From: Paenibacillus sp. 37
GTDB taxonomy: Bacteria > Bacillota > Bacilli > Paenibacillales > Paenibacillaceae
Reading direction: 5' to 3'
Assembly: GCF_008386395.1 (NCBI RefSeq)
Contig: NZ_CP043761.1
Coordinates: 2,170,001-2,234,000, forward strand
Length of the DNA: 64,000 bases
Shown piece after piece: positions 19,219 through 31,280 of this stretch. Positions within the stretch are counted from its first letter, which is position 1; every line of letters starts with the position of its first letter. Position numbers and translations under genes: made by a program. The notes under the pieces were generated by a model, which saw only the letters and a program-made list of their open reading frames with translations, was not told the origin of the DNA and searched no databases.

Positions 19219-21240
19219 ATGAATTTGAATGATCACATCAGGTTGTGGAATCATGTTTTTGTCAAAATACTGGATGTACGCCAAAACGCTTTGCATCCTG
19301 GGGAGAAGCTGAAGAATTATCAACTACCAGCGAGTACCTATCTATATATCACCGACGGAAGTGCACGGATACGAATGGATCAACACAGATACATCGTGGA
19401 GGGATTCCACATCATTCATGGAGGCAAGCAGGCGTATTTAAACATGGAGACGGATTCGGGCGTGGTGTATTATATGATTTTGTACAAAGCCATTCTGGCC
19501 TTGCCCTGTGGGATGGAAATTCAGCATCTGATGGACCATGAACGTCCGTTTCAGGACCAATATGCACTCGTACCAACCCGCCCGCTGCACATGTATCAGT
19601 GTATGGAGGAATTGAAGCAGGAGTGGGAGCAGTCTACTAAGCTTGCAAAGTTACATGCCAAAACTCTATTTCATCAATGGGTATATTCTTTGTTGGCAGA
19701 CGTACACGAACAATCCATTCAACCATGGAAACCGGACACGGTCACACAGGCTATTGATTATATGAATGCTCATCTGCACGAACCCATAGCTCTTGATGTA
19801 ATGGCAGAAGCATTGGAATGCAGCGTGGGGCACTTGTCCAGATTGTTCAAGCAAAAGTTGAACATCAGTCCCATCCAATATCTTGGACAGATCCGAATGG
19901 AGAGGGCTGCACATCTTCTGGTGCATACGGGTGCTACGTTGCAACAGATTGCAGAGCAAGTCGGTTATCCAGATGCACATTCACTAAGTCGCAGTTTCAA
20001 AAAAATCAAAGGACTATCACCAATTCGTTACAAAAAAGGTCTAAGCCAACGGTTACATAACTCAAAAAAGGCATTGGCAATGAACCAAAAGCAAGATTTG
20101 CCCAGTGTAATGCAAGAAAATGCCCTTCATCCGCTACATACCTCTCTATATAATGATATTGATTATCAATATCAAAATAATGTTGGAGGGGAATTACTGA
20201 TGCAAGGAAAATTCAAAATGACAGCAGTAAGCATGATGCTGTGTCTCACATTACTACTCGCGGCCTGTTCCAGTCCTGCACCGTCTGCAAGTGGTACGCA
20301 AACAGAGACTAACGCGGCTACTACACAATCGGGTAACCAGGTAACGGAGGCAGGGAAATCGACTGCTCAACCAGAGACACGGACGGTTTCTACATTGAGA
20401 GGAGATGTGGTGATTCCGGCCAACCCGCAGCGTGTTGCTTCGGATCAATATATGGGGTACCTGCTGAAACTGGGCATTGTACCGGTTGGTGTAAGAACAT
20501 TTATGCTGAACGAAGGATGGATTGAAAAGTCTGGCATTGCTGCTGATGTTATAGCGGGTATTGAGGATTTGGGAGGAGAGTTCCCAATGAATCTGGAGAA
20601 GTTAGTGTCACTTGAGCCGGATCTTATCATCGGTTCCATTGATAAAAATATTGAGGATTACGAAAAAATTGCAACGACTGTCTTTTTACCTTATTGGGAA
20701 GGCGATAAAACGTCTGGCCCACTGGAAAAGCTGCGCCGAATTGCTGGTGTTTTTGGAAAAGAGAAGGAAGCAGAGCAATGGATCACGACATATGAAGAGA
20801 ATATCGAAGAGACTAAGAAGCAGATTGCTGGTGTAATTAAAGAAGGCGAGACCGTATCGATGATACAAATAGGGTACAAAGCGTTGTATGTACTTGGTGC
20901 AGAAGGCGGGAACTATGGTAGTTCCACGATCTATGAGATGCTGAAACTGCCTCCAACTCAGCAAGCACTCGAAATGAAGGATGGATTCGAGACGATCTCC
21001 CTTGAAGTACTGCCTGAGTATATGGGAGACCATATCTTCTTATATGGTTCGGGTAGTGAGGACGCCAAAGAGATCCTGAACAGCGAGGTTTGGAAACGTC
21101 TGCCCGCTGTGCAGAAAGGACAAGTCTACGCCTATGGTTCCTTGGATGGTACAGAGGATGAGTTTGTCATGGAAGATCCCTATTCACTGGAGTTGCAGTT
21201 GGATAGTATAAAGAATTTACTATTGGGAGCTGAAAAATAG
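19219..21240 (+). CDS. AraC-family regulator running in frame into a siderophore-binding lipoprotein
   Basis: One 673-residue frame covers two products. Residues 1-170 are a cupin-like sensor. Residues 177-273 are a complete AraC double HTH (ECSVGHLSRLFKQKLNISP; QIAEQVGYPDAHSLSRSFKK). Residues 274-327 look like translated intergenic DNA. A lipoprotein signal peptide and lipobox LLAAC follow from residue 328, then a TroA/FeuA-like binding domain. No stop separates them, yet a -10 TATAAT, a Fur box and GGAGGGG lie at the junction, so the lipoprotein can be made separately from ATG 20200. If the fusion is made, the signal peptide could serve as a membrane anchor between an inner DNA-binding part and an outer siderophore-binding part. 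The start is uncertain: the ATG at 19219 has GGAGGG 15 bases away, and TTG 19225 is an alternative. Confidence 0.75.
   Translation: MNLNDHIRLWNHVFVKILDVRQNALHPGEKLKNYQLPASTYLYITDGSARIRMDQHRYIVEGFHIIHGGKQAYLNMETDSGVVYYMILYKAILALPCGMEIQHLMDHERPFQDQYALVPTRPLHMYQCMEELKQEWEQSTKLAKLHAKTLFHQWVYSLLADVHEQSIQPWKPDTVTQAIDYMNAHLHEPIALDVMAEALECSVGHLSRLFKQKLNISPIQYLGQIRMERAAHLLVHTGATLQQIAEQVGYPDAHSLSRSFKKIKGLSPIRYKKGLSQRLHNSKKALAMNQKQDLPSVMQENALHPLHTSLYNDIDYQYQNNVGGELLMQGKFKMTAVSMMLCLTLLLAACSSPAPSASGTQTETNAATTQSGNQVTEAGKSTAQPETRTVSTLRGDVVIPANPQRVASDQYMGYLLKLGIVPVGVRTFMLNEGWIEKSGIAADVIAGIEDLGGEFPMNLEKLVSLEPDLIIGSIDKNIEDYEKIATTVFLPYWEGDKTSGPLEKLRRIAGVFGKEKEAEQWITTYEENIEETKKQIAGVIKEGETVSMIQIGYKALYVLGAEGGNYGSSTIYEMLKLPPTQQALEMKDGFETISLEVLPEYMGDHIFLYGSGSEDAKEILNSEVWKRLPAVQKGQVYAYGSLDGTEDEFVMEDPYSLELQLDSIKNLLLGAEK
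20149..20173 (+). promoter_or_regulatory. Internal promoter with Fur box inside the AraC/lipoprotein frame
   Basis: A perfect -10 TATAAT (20149-20154) is followed directly by GATATTGATTATCAATATC (20155-20173), a perfect 19-bp palindrome matching the Fur consensus at 16 of 19 positions. The -35 is weak (TTCATC, 17 bp upstream). GGAGGGG at 20185 then leads to ATG 20200. Confidence 0.8.
20200..21240 (+). CDS. Siderophore-binding lipoprotein (internal start within the fused frame)
   Basis: This 346-residue product is read from an ATG 8 bases after GGAGGGG. It begins with a textbook lipoprotein signal (MQGKFKMTAVSMMLCLTLLL, then AACSS), a Ser/Thr/Gly-rich linker, and a class III substrate-binding fold: RGDVVIPANPQRVASD, then LVSLEPDLIIGS, and a long connecting helix. 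Such proteins capture ferric siderophores on the outer face of the membrane for an FecCD-type ABC importer. The importer is not in the window. The Fur box directly upstream implies iron repression. It is listed separately because its own promoter and ribosome site make separate synthesis likely. Confidence 0.85.
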   Translation: MQGKFKMTAVSMMLCLTLLLAACSSPAPSASGTQTETNAATTQSGNQVTEAGKSTAQPETRTVSTLRGDVVIPANPQRVASDQYMGYLLKLGIVPVGVRTFMLNEGWIEKSGIAADVIAGIEDLGGEFPMNLEKLVSLEPDLIIGSIDKNIEDYEKIATTVFLPYWEGDKTSGPLEKLRRIAGVFGKEKEAEQWITTYEENIEETKKQIAGVIKEGETVSMIQIGYKALYVLGAEGGNYGSSTIYEMLKLPPTQQALEMKDGFETISLEVLPEYMGDHIFLYGSGSEDAKEILNSEVWKRLPAVQKGQVYAYGSLDGTEDEFVMEDPYSLELQLDSIKNLLLGAEK

Positions 21241-21291
21241 AGTGTAATCATTTCACATAGAATCGGATCAGAACAGGGAGGGGACGTGAGC

Positions 21292-22893
21292 ATGGAGGAA
21301 AATGATTGGATCAAACAACTGGAGCAACTACATTTCTCTGCTGTCCACGTCTGCCATTACTCTAGCAATCCGCGGGCTGTTCAGCGTCGGATCTGGAAAA
21401 GGTTCGCCATTTGCAGGGTCATCGCGGGCAAGGGATCTTTGTCTATGGATAACATTGTACATACGGTATCTCAAGACGAGTGGTTTTTGTTGAAGCCAGG
21501 AATGCATGTGGAGTTTCAGACGGATATGGAAGCACCTGTCCGATATCAGATCATTTTATTTTCCTGTGTTACACTTACCCGGCGTCGGAATGCTTGGCAT
21601 ACCGAGGCATTTGATCTCCCTGTGACGGGCAAGCTTAATGTTCCTTCCAATACACGTGATATTCAGGAGATGATGGATACCCTGGTGAGTGGAAAACACT
21701 CGTTTACGAGTCTGGAAAAGACGCGCAGGAAACATCTTTTGCATCAGTTGTTGATTCAGTTAATGATGCACGTGAATGAAGCAACACCCCCTGTAGCGGG
21801 GATGGATTTGGCACTTGATTATATGACGCATCAGTATATGGAAGACATTCGAATTGATCAGATGGCCCGCATGGCAGGGCTTAGTGTGAATCATTTTATA
21901 AGAACATTCAAACGACAAATAAATATGACCCCGATTGAATATATACTGAAGCTACGTATGACAAAGGCCAAACAGTTGTTATTTTCTTCAGATAAAATCA
22001 AGGAAATTGCGGAGCAAGTGGGTTATAAGGACGAGCACTATTTCAGCAGAGTCTTTAAGAAAAACGAAGGAATCGCCCCAACGTTGTATATGAAAAATAA
22101 AGTGAATCGCATTGCCACCTTATATTACGGGTTGGACGATTATGTGATAACGCTCGGTTTGAGGCCAGTATCCGCTTTATCCTATGGTCAGAGGGTGGCT
22201 CGTCATGTTGCCATACCTGCGCTTCAAGCACACAGTCATCAGGGGGTTATCCTGGATAGCTTCAATCAGAACTATGATGATTTGAGGCGAGTCCAACCGG
22301 ACCTGATCATTACGAGTGATCGTTTGGAACCAAATGACTCACTGCATCGTATCGCGCCTACCACCATGCTGGAGCACACCAACCATTTTGGGGAAAGACT
22401 TCTGTATATGGCGGACATTATGGGCCGCACCGAACAGGCTGTACAGTGGATAGAACAACATGCTGAACTGAGTCGGGTTCTTCGAGGGCGTATTCAATCG
22501 AGGTGGGGGAAACAGAGTGCCATGTTCATCCGAGTGACTTCTCATTTCTACCGAATGTATGGATTGAACAACCAGACAGGTGCCCTATTGTATGATGATC
22601 TGGGATTTTATTTGCCTCGTGATTTTCCGGAACAACAGTGGGCTGTAGAGAGTAAAGTTAGCGATTTGCAGTTATACGAAGTGGATCATGTGTTTGTAAT
22701 GGTCGATCCCACAGAAGAGGCACGTGCTCAACTGAGGCAATTACAGCAATCCAGTGCATGGTTGGCATTAAAGGCTGTTCAAGAAGGCCATGTATATAAT
22801 GCAGGAGATATTTTTTTCAAAACGCTGGGTCCCACCGGACGCATGTGGGCCATGCGATATGTGGCAGAGCAACTTGGGGTTACCTTACGGTGA
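21292..22893 (+). CDS. AraC-type regulator with cytoplasmic siderophore-binding domain (Btr-like)
   Basis: A 533-residue protein with a cupin-like N-terminal part, an AraC HTH pair at about 160-265 (IRIDQMARMAGLSVNHFIRT; IKEIAEQVGYKDEHYFSRVF), and a C-terminal TroA-like substrate-binding fold (about 270-533). No signal peptide is present, so the binding fold is inside the cell. This is the architecture of B. subtilis Btr (YbbB), which binds bacillibactin and activates the feu uptake operon. It probably senses imported siderophore and activates the neighbouring lipoprotein genes. The ATG at 21292 is chosen (AGGGAGGGG 8 bases upstream) over the closer GTG 21286. Confidence 0.9.
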   Translation: MEENDWIKQLEQLHFSAVHVCHYSSNPRAVQRRIWKRFAICRVIAGKGSLSMDNIVHTVSQDEWFLLKPGMHVEFQTDMEAPVRYQIILFSCVTLTRRRNAWHTEAFDLPVTGKLNVPSNTRDIQEMMDTLVSGKHSFTSLEKTRRKHLLHQLLIQLMMHVNEATPPVAGMDLALDYMTHQYMEDIRIDQMARMAGLSVNHFIRTFKRQINMTPIEYILKLRMTKAKQLLFSSDKIKEIAEQVGYKDEHYFSRVFKKNEGIAPTLYMKNKVNRIATLYYGLDDYVITLGLRPVSALSYGQRVARHVAIPALQAHSHQGVILDSFNQNYDDLRRVQPDLIITSDRLEPNDSLHRIAPTTMLEHTNHFGERLLYMADIMGRTEQAVQWIEQHAELSRVLRGRIQSRWGKQSAMFIRVTSHFYRMYGLNNQTGALLYDDLGFYLPRDFPEQQWAVESKVSDLQLYEVDHVFVMVDPTEEARAQLRQLQQSSAWLALKAVQEGHVYNAGDIFFKTLGPTGRMWAMRYVAEQLGVTLR

Positions 22894-22956
22894 TATTGTG
22901 CAAGAGAAGAGAGTGGAATAATCCATGGTAAGCCTGTATGCTTTTCCCTACTATAG

Positions 22957-22971
22957 TGATAATGATTATTA
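22957..22971. promoter_or_regulatory. Fur box
   Basis: TGATAATGATTATTA matches the 7-1-7 Fur consensus TGATAATNATTATCA at 13 of 14 positions and lies 30 bp before the lipoprotein start at 23002. Confidence 0.85.
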
Positions 22972-23001
22972 TTATTAAATAGCAGAGGGGATTTACTACA
23001 A

Positions 23002-23982
23002 ATGGTAAGACAGAGAGCAGCAACGATGATACTGTTGGCCCTGCTTGTGCTCGTTCTGACGGCATGTAGCAAGGCATCAGAAGTAACGGAAGCAACGCCT
23101 CCGCAACAGGATACACCTGTGGAAGAGAGTGGTACGCAAACGATTGAGCATCTTAAAGGAACAGCGGTTGTACCGCAAAAGATAGAGCGTATGGTGGTAT
23201 TATCTGCTGCTTACATCGATCACATGTTGACGATTGGTGAGAAACCAGCAGGCGTTAATGTAGAAGTTCGTTACGGAGGAGATTATTTGCCTTACCTTGC
23301 AGATCAGCTTGCCGGCGTTCCAACGGTAGGGTCGGCAGATAGTCCTAACCTGGAGGCTATCCTTCAGATTGATCCGGATGTCATCGTTATTGAGAGTCGA
23401 ACTGCGGAGAGTATGTATGATCAGTTGGAGAAAATCGCTCCGACGATTGTACTTGGTACTGAATGGCTGGATTATGCTGATGATACAACCTATTGGACAC
23501 AGGATCTGTTGACCATTGCCGGGATGTACAACAAAGTGGATCTGGCAAAAGAAAAGATAGCCGAGGTAGAGCAGCAAGCGAAGCAATTAAAAGCGAAGAT
23601 CGAACAACTGGATCAAAAAAAGTTGGCTTATCTGCGTGTAAGAGAGAAGACCTTGCAAATATACGCGGCAAAAGGGCATCCAACCAACACACTTTTATAT
23701 GATGATCTTGGATTTGTGCCAACGAGTGTGACACCTGCCGAACAACGTGAGGATTTATCCATGGAGAAAATAGCAGATGTGGATGCTGATTTTGTAATTC
23801 TGGAGATTGACCCGAATGCCGATGAGTATTTAAACAACATCAATGCAAGCTCACTCTGGAAGGGAGTACCGGCTGTTGGTGCAGATCAGGTCTATACGAC
23901 AGACTCGTTCTGGTTGTTTAAGGGCTGGGGAGCGATTGGGCGAAGCGAGATTATCAACGAAGTTGAAGAGATGATTCAATAG
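23002..23982 (+). CDS. Iron-siderophore ABC transporter substrate-binding lipoprotein
   Basis: A 326-residue class III binding protein. The N-terminus has a basic start, a hydrophobic stretch MILLALLVLVL and lipobox LTAC at about residue 21, then a Glu/Thr-rich linker. The binding fold includes GTAVVPQKIERMVVLS, ILQIDPDVIVIESR and a long helix rich in Lys/Gln. It should deliver ferric siderophore to an FecCD permease, which is not encoded here. It follows the Btr-like regulator, is preceded by its own Fur box, and its stop codon abuts the start of the FhuF-like gene. Confidence 0.9.
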   Translation: MVRQRAATMILLALLVLVLTACSKASEVTEATPPQQDTPVEESGTQTIEHLKGTAVVPQKIERMVVLSAAYIDHMLTIGEKPAGVNVEVRYGGDYLPYLADQLAGVPTVGSADSPNLEAILQIDPDVIVIESRTAESMYDQLEKIAPTIVLGTEWLDYADDTTYWTQDLLTIAGMYNKVDLAKEKIAEVEQQAKQLKAKIEQLDQKKLAYLRVREKTLQIYAAKGHPTNTLLYDDLGFVPTSVTPAEQREDLSMEKIADVDADFVILEIDPNADEYLNNINASSLWKGVPAVGADQVYTTDSFWLFKGWGAIGRSEIINEVEEMIQ

Positions 23983-24795
23983 ATGAGACGTTATCCAAGA
24001 CATGACTATTTAGAGATGTCGGAAGCGTTACAGCAATTTTTTGTGACGACGATCCGAGTGGACTGCGATGATTCCAAGTATCCTTTCCGTGTGAAGGATC
24101 TGCTGAATGAAGAGAAACGAAACTTGATATTGCGTGAACAGGCTATGCAGCAAGGGCTTCAACTGGGAGGCAAAGGAAGTGTGGCCGTTGGTACACTTTT
24201 TGCTAAGCGTTACTCCGTATTTGTTATGTCCGTAATCTCAGCATTCAGTCTATACGATACGATACTTAGCATTGCAGACGATGATGTGCGGTTTGAATTG
24301 AATGGAGCAGGTGGCATGCGATATGAGACTCGGTTGAAGAGCTCCTTTCTGGAGGGTGGAGATCCTGTTCAGCGCAGATCAGAGAGCGGCTTGCTCAAGA
24401 AGAGAATGCTGTTACATCTGGAACCCGTTCTGCGAGCAGTAGCCGTTAGTACAGGAGCGAGCGATAAGGTAATGTGGTCTCTAGTTGCCCATAATGTGCA
24501 ACAATTGTATGAACGAATGATCAATGATCAGAGCATATGGAAGACGGATCAGCGGCTTGAACAGATCAAGGAAGATCAAAGCCTATGGTTTGACGAACAA
24601 AATGAAAATGCATTTACATTTGCCATGAAGCTGAATCGCTTTGATCACCCCGAGTGGCAAGGACCGCCGTTCTTGATACGTCGATATTGTTGTTTGGCTT
24701 ATCAAGTTGGAGACGGCAGTCATACACATGGTTATTGCAACAGTTGTCCGAAGCTGGATTCGGATTCCCGATTGAGCAAACTTCTCCAGCAGTGA
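23983..24795 (+). CDS. FhuF-like [2Fe-2S] ferric siderophore reductase
   Basis: A 270-residue protein. It ends with RRYCCLAYQVG, then YCNSC: a Cys-Cys-X14-Cys-X2-Cys cluster like the one that binds [2Fe-2S] in E. coli FhuF, where the gap is X10. Most of the rest has the helical IucA/FhuF-type layout with little motif content. These enzymes reduce ferric siderophore in the cytoplasm to release iron. The ATG starts right after the TAG of the lipoprotein gene, so translation is coupled and the two share the Fur-controlled promoter. The function fits the locus well. Confidence 0.82.
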   Translation: MRRYPRHDYLEMSEALQQFFVTTIRVDCDDSKYPFRVKDLLNEEKRNLILREQAMQQGLQLGGKGSVAVGTLFAKRYSVFVMSVISAFSLYDTILSIADDDVRFELNGAGGMRYETRLKSSFLEGGDPVQRRSESGLLKKRMLLHLEPVLRAVAVSTGASDKVMWSLVAHNVQQLYERMINDQSIWKTDQRLEQIKEDQSLWFDEQNENAFTFAMKLNRFDHPEWQGPPFLIRRYCCLAYQVGDGSHTHGYCNSCPKLDSDSRLSKLLQQ

Positions 24796-24893
24796 ACAGA
24801 CACTCTTGTACCGTATGGTACGAATCTGTTTCAGACAATCCATGTTCTCTTCGGTTTCCAATGGGTAGAATCTAGGATCAACAAGCTACACAA

Positions 24894-24937
24894 CCTGCAG
24901 CGGCTTGAGCCAGCGTCTGCGGGTTTGTTGGCTTTGT
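24894..24937 (+). terminator. Possible terminator after FhuF-like gene
   Basis: CCTGCAG pairs with CTGCGGG around an inner GGCT/AGCC hairpin. A poor T-run follows, so the call is weak. Confidence 0.4.
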
Positions 24938-24954
24938 ACAGGGTCACGATACCT

Positions 24955-25010
24955 TTGCATTGAGGGATAGTATTCGTTATACTACAAGCTATTGATCAAT
25001 TAATCACTAA
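24955..25010 (+). promoter_or_regulatory. tetR promoter and operator copy A
   Basis: The -35 TTGCAT (24955-24960), a 17-bp spacer and the -10 TATACT (24978-24983) precede operator copy A (24989-25010), which fits the 22-bp TetR-site consensus (TTAGT-N-ATTGATCAAT-N-ACTAA) at 15 of 20 positions. Repressor bound here would lie just past the start of transcription. Confidence 0.65.
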
Positions 25011-25030
25011 CTATTGGAGGACGAATTACC

Positions 25031-25552
25031 ATGGCTAAAGATACAGCAGCGTCGGTTAACCGGCGAAATGATATTATCTCTGCAGCAATTGACGTCTTCG
25101 CGGAAATTGGCTATTATCGTGCGACTACAGCTCAGGTGGCTGAACGGGCACAGATCTCACAGCCGTATATATTTCGTTTTTTCAAAACAAAAGAAGCTTT
25201 ATTATTAACTGCAATTGAGGTCTCATGGACACGGGTGATTGATTCGTTTCGAATTGTGGTTGAGACGGCGACGCCAGATCAGTTGGAACATGATCTAATT
25301 GAAGCCTACGATAAGATTCTGGAATCGCACAAGAGCGAAATCTTGCTTCAGATGCAGGCGCAAACGATCCGGGAGGAAGTCATTCGTCAGGCCATGCAAA
25401 AAGGCATTAGTGATGTACGAAGCATGGTATTGGAAGCTTTCACCGTTGCAGGAATTGCTGAACCGCTAAAAAGAACCATGATTTTTCTGGCAATCGGGAT
25501 GTTGTGTAATGTATCTAATGCACTGGATATGCCGGAGCTGAAGGAGCGATAG
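25031..25552 (+). CDS. TetR-family repressor
   Basis: A 173-residue protein. The N-terminal TetR HTH is clear: IISAAIDVFAEIGYYRATTA followed by VAERAQISQPYIFRFFKTKE (about 16-55). The remaining helices form the ligand domain. GGAGG lies 10 bases upstream of ATG. The same near-palindromic 22-bp sequence occurs before this gene, twice before the next gene, and once before the collagen-like gene, so it probably represses itself and those neighbours. The inducer is unknown. Confidence 0.88.
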   Translation: MAKDTAASVNRRNDIISAAIDVFAEIGYYRATTAQVAERAQISQPYIFRFFKTKEALLLTAIEVSWTRVIDSFRIVVETATPDQLEHDLIEAYDKILESHKSEILLQMQAQTIREEVIRQAMQKGISDVRSMVLEAFTVAGIAEPLKRTMIFLAIGMLCNVSNALDMPELKER

Positions 25553-25580
25553 AGAGGGAGGAAAAATCCCTTTTTGAATT

Positions 25581-25647
25581 TTAGTTATTGATCAATCACT
25601 AAATATGGTTTATATTGTTTTCAGGTAAGTAATTGATCAATAACTAA
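25581..25647 (+). promoter_or_regulatory. Epimerase promoter with twin TetR operators (copies B and C)
   Basis: Copy B (25581-25602) is a perfect palindrome: TTAGT, one base, ATTGATCAAT, one base, ACTAA. Copy C (25626-25647) differs at one arm base. Their centres are 45 bp apart. A promoter with -35 TTGATC (25588-25593, inside copy B), a 17-bp spacer and -10 TATATT (25611-25616) lies between them, an arrangement suited to tight repression. Confidence 0.8.
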
Positions 25648-25668
25648 ATGGATGAAAGAGGTCGATGT

Positions 25669-26625
25669 ATGATGAAAAGAGCTATTGTGATCGGAGCCAC
25701 AGGTGGAACAGGTGCAGCAATTACGGAAGAATTGATTAGACGGGGTATTTTTACAATTGCATTTGGGCGATCCCGTCAAAAACTGGAGCAACTTGCGGTA
25801 AAGTTGGGATCTCCAGATCACCTGCAAATCGCAGTGGGAGATGCATTTCGGTCGGATGATATTATCGCTGCTTCCCTAGAAACGGATGTCATGTTTCATT
25901 GTGCGAATGTCCCGTATAACGAGATGGAAAGCAGGCTAATTCCGCTGGGCGAATCCGTGATGGCGGCGGCAGAACACTTGGGTCTTAACGTGGTTGTAAT
26001 AGACGGAATTTACCCTTATGGTAGAAGACAAATGAGCGAGGTAACGGAAGAACATCCGAAGCAGCCACATACCCGAAAAGGCAAGACACGACTTGCCTAT
26101 GAACAGATGTTATTCAGCACAAGATGGAGCAGAGCTCAGGTGATGATTGTTCGCTTGCCAGACTATTATGGCCCATCGGCTAATCAAGCTTCCTATCTGG
26201 GTTCAACCCTTGAAGCGATAGCAAAAAGTAAGATGGCTTTTTTTATCGGAAATATGAAGGTACCCAGAGAGTACATCTATTTACCGGATGCTGCAGTCAT
26301 GGTGGTGGAGCTGGCTAGCAGAGAGATGACGTATGGACAGAATTGGAACATTCCTGGATCGGGGATCATCTCGGGTCATGACATCGTGCGATTGGCACAG
26401 AAGGCTGCGGGAAGAAGCAAACCTGTGATGGCGTTAGGAAAAATAGGGTTGTCGTTGATTGGACTAGGTGTACCCGTTATGAAAGAAATTGTAGAAATGT
26501 TATATCTGACCGAGGAACCCCTGATCTTGAGTAGACAGAAATATGAGGAACGGATTGGCCCGGTTGTGGCAACATCTTTTGAAGAAGGAATTGCGTTGAC
26601 GATTAAGGAGTTGCAGGGGGAGTAG
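25669..26625 (+). CDS. NAD(P)-dependent epimerase/dehydratase-like protein (extended SDR)
   Basis: A 318-residue Rossmann protein. It starts with KRAIVIGATGGTGAAITEEL (glycine-rich NAD(P) loop), has an acidic residue-poor second strand suggesting NADP(H), and YEQ-type downstream residues where the SDR Tyr would be (RLAYEQMLF, about 140-148). DVMFHCANVPYNE and YYGPSANQAS are typical of extended or atypical SDRs such as NAD-dependent epimerases. ATG 25669 is used because AGAGG lies 7 bases upstream; the ATG at 25648 abuts operator C. The substrate is unknown. It is controlled by the TetR encoded upstream. Confidence 0.83.
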   Translation: MMKRAIVIGATGGTGAAITEELIRRGIFTIAFGRSRQKLEQLAVKLGSPDHLQIAVGDAFRSDDIIAASLETDVMFHCANVPYNEMESRLIPLGESVMAAAEHLGLNVVVIDGIYPYGRRQMSEVTEEHPKQPHTRKGKTRLAYEQMLFSTRWSRAQVMIVRLPDYYGPSANQASYLGSTLEAIAKSKMAFFIGNMKVPREYIYLPDAAVMVVELASREMTYGQNWNIPGSGIISGHDIVRLAQKAAGRSKPVMALGKIGLSLIGLGVPVMKEIVEMLYLTEEPLILSRQKYEERIGPVVATSFEEGIALTIKELQGE

Positions 26626-26647
26626 AGGGGAATATATTTTTTAGAGA

Positions 26648-26669
26648 AAAGTAATTGATTGATCACTAA
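26648..26669. promoter_or_regulatory. TetR operator-like copy D upstream of collagen gene
   Basis: AAAGT-A-ATTGATTGAT-C-ACTAA matches the operator consensus at 16 of 20 positions. It lies after the epimerase stop and 118 bp before the collagen-like start, suggesting that the same TetR also affects that gene, or a relic of duplication. Confidence 0.5.
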
Positions 26670-26699
26670 CTGCTAAGGTGTTATAGGTATATTTAATAG

Positions 26700-30929
<4,230 letters not shown>

Positions 30930-30988
30930 AAAATTCTCAACGGGTGGAGCCTATGGACAAATTCGTAAAATTGTAATAAGTTAGTTTG

Positions 30989-31010
30989 AAGATATTCGAA
31001 ATATCTTTTG
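30989..31010 (+). terminator. Small hairpin after collagen gene
   Basis: AAGATATT-CG-AAATATCTT gives a short AT-rich stem followed by TTTTGG. It is a weak terminator candidate, or a leader hairpin of the DUF896 gene. Confidence 0.35.
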
Positions 31011-31040
31011 GAAAGTGGACTAACAAGTGAGGTGGATTAC

Positions 31041-31280
31041 ATGATTCCTATTTTGGGACGCATTAATGAATTAAGTCGAAAACAACGCAGCAGCGTCGGA
31101 CTGACGAAAGCAGAAAAAGGCGAGCAGCAAGAGCTTAGAAAACAATATTTACAGGCTATTCGAGGTCAGGTACTGACAACCATGTTGGCAGTATCCGTTG
31201 TGGACCCACTTGGTCATGATGTGACCCCCGAGAAATTAACCAATGAAAAAATGCAGCGCCGTGAACAGGCCGGCCAATAG
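31041..31280 (+). CDS. DUF896 family protein (YnzC-like)
   Basis: A 79-residue protein opening with IPILGRINELSRKQRSSVGL and a two-helix layout typical of DUF896, including the EQQELRKQYL segment. B. subtilis YnzC forms a helical hairpin. The role is not firmly known, though paralogues near SOS genes exist. The ATG at 31041 was chosen because GAGGTGG lies 6 bases upstream. A strong terminator follows. Confidence 0.9.
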   Translation: MIPILGRINELSRKQRSSVGLTKAEKGEQQELRKQYLQAIRGQVLTTMLAVSVVDPLGHDVTPEKLTNEKMQRREQAGQ

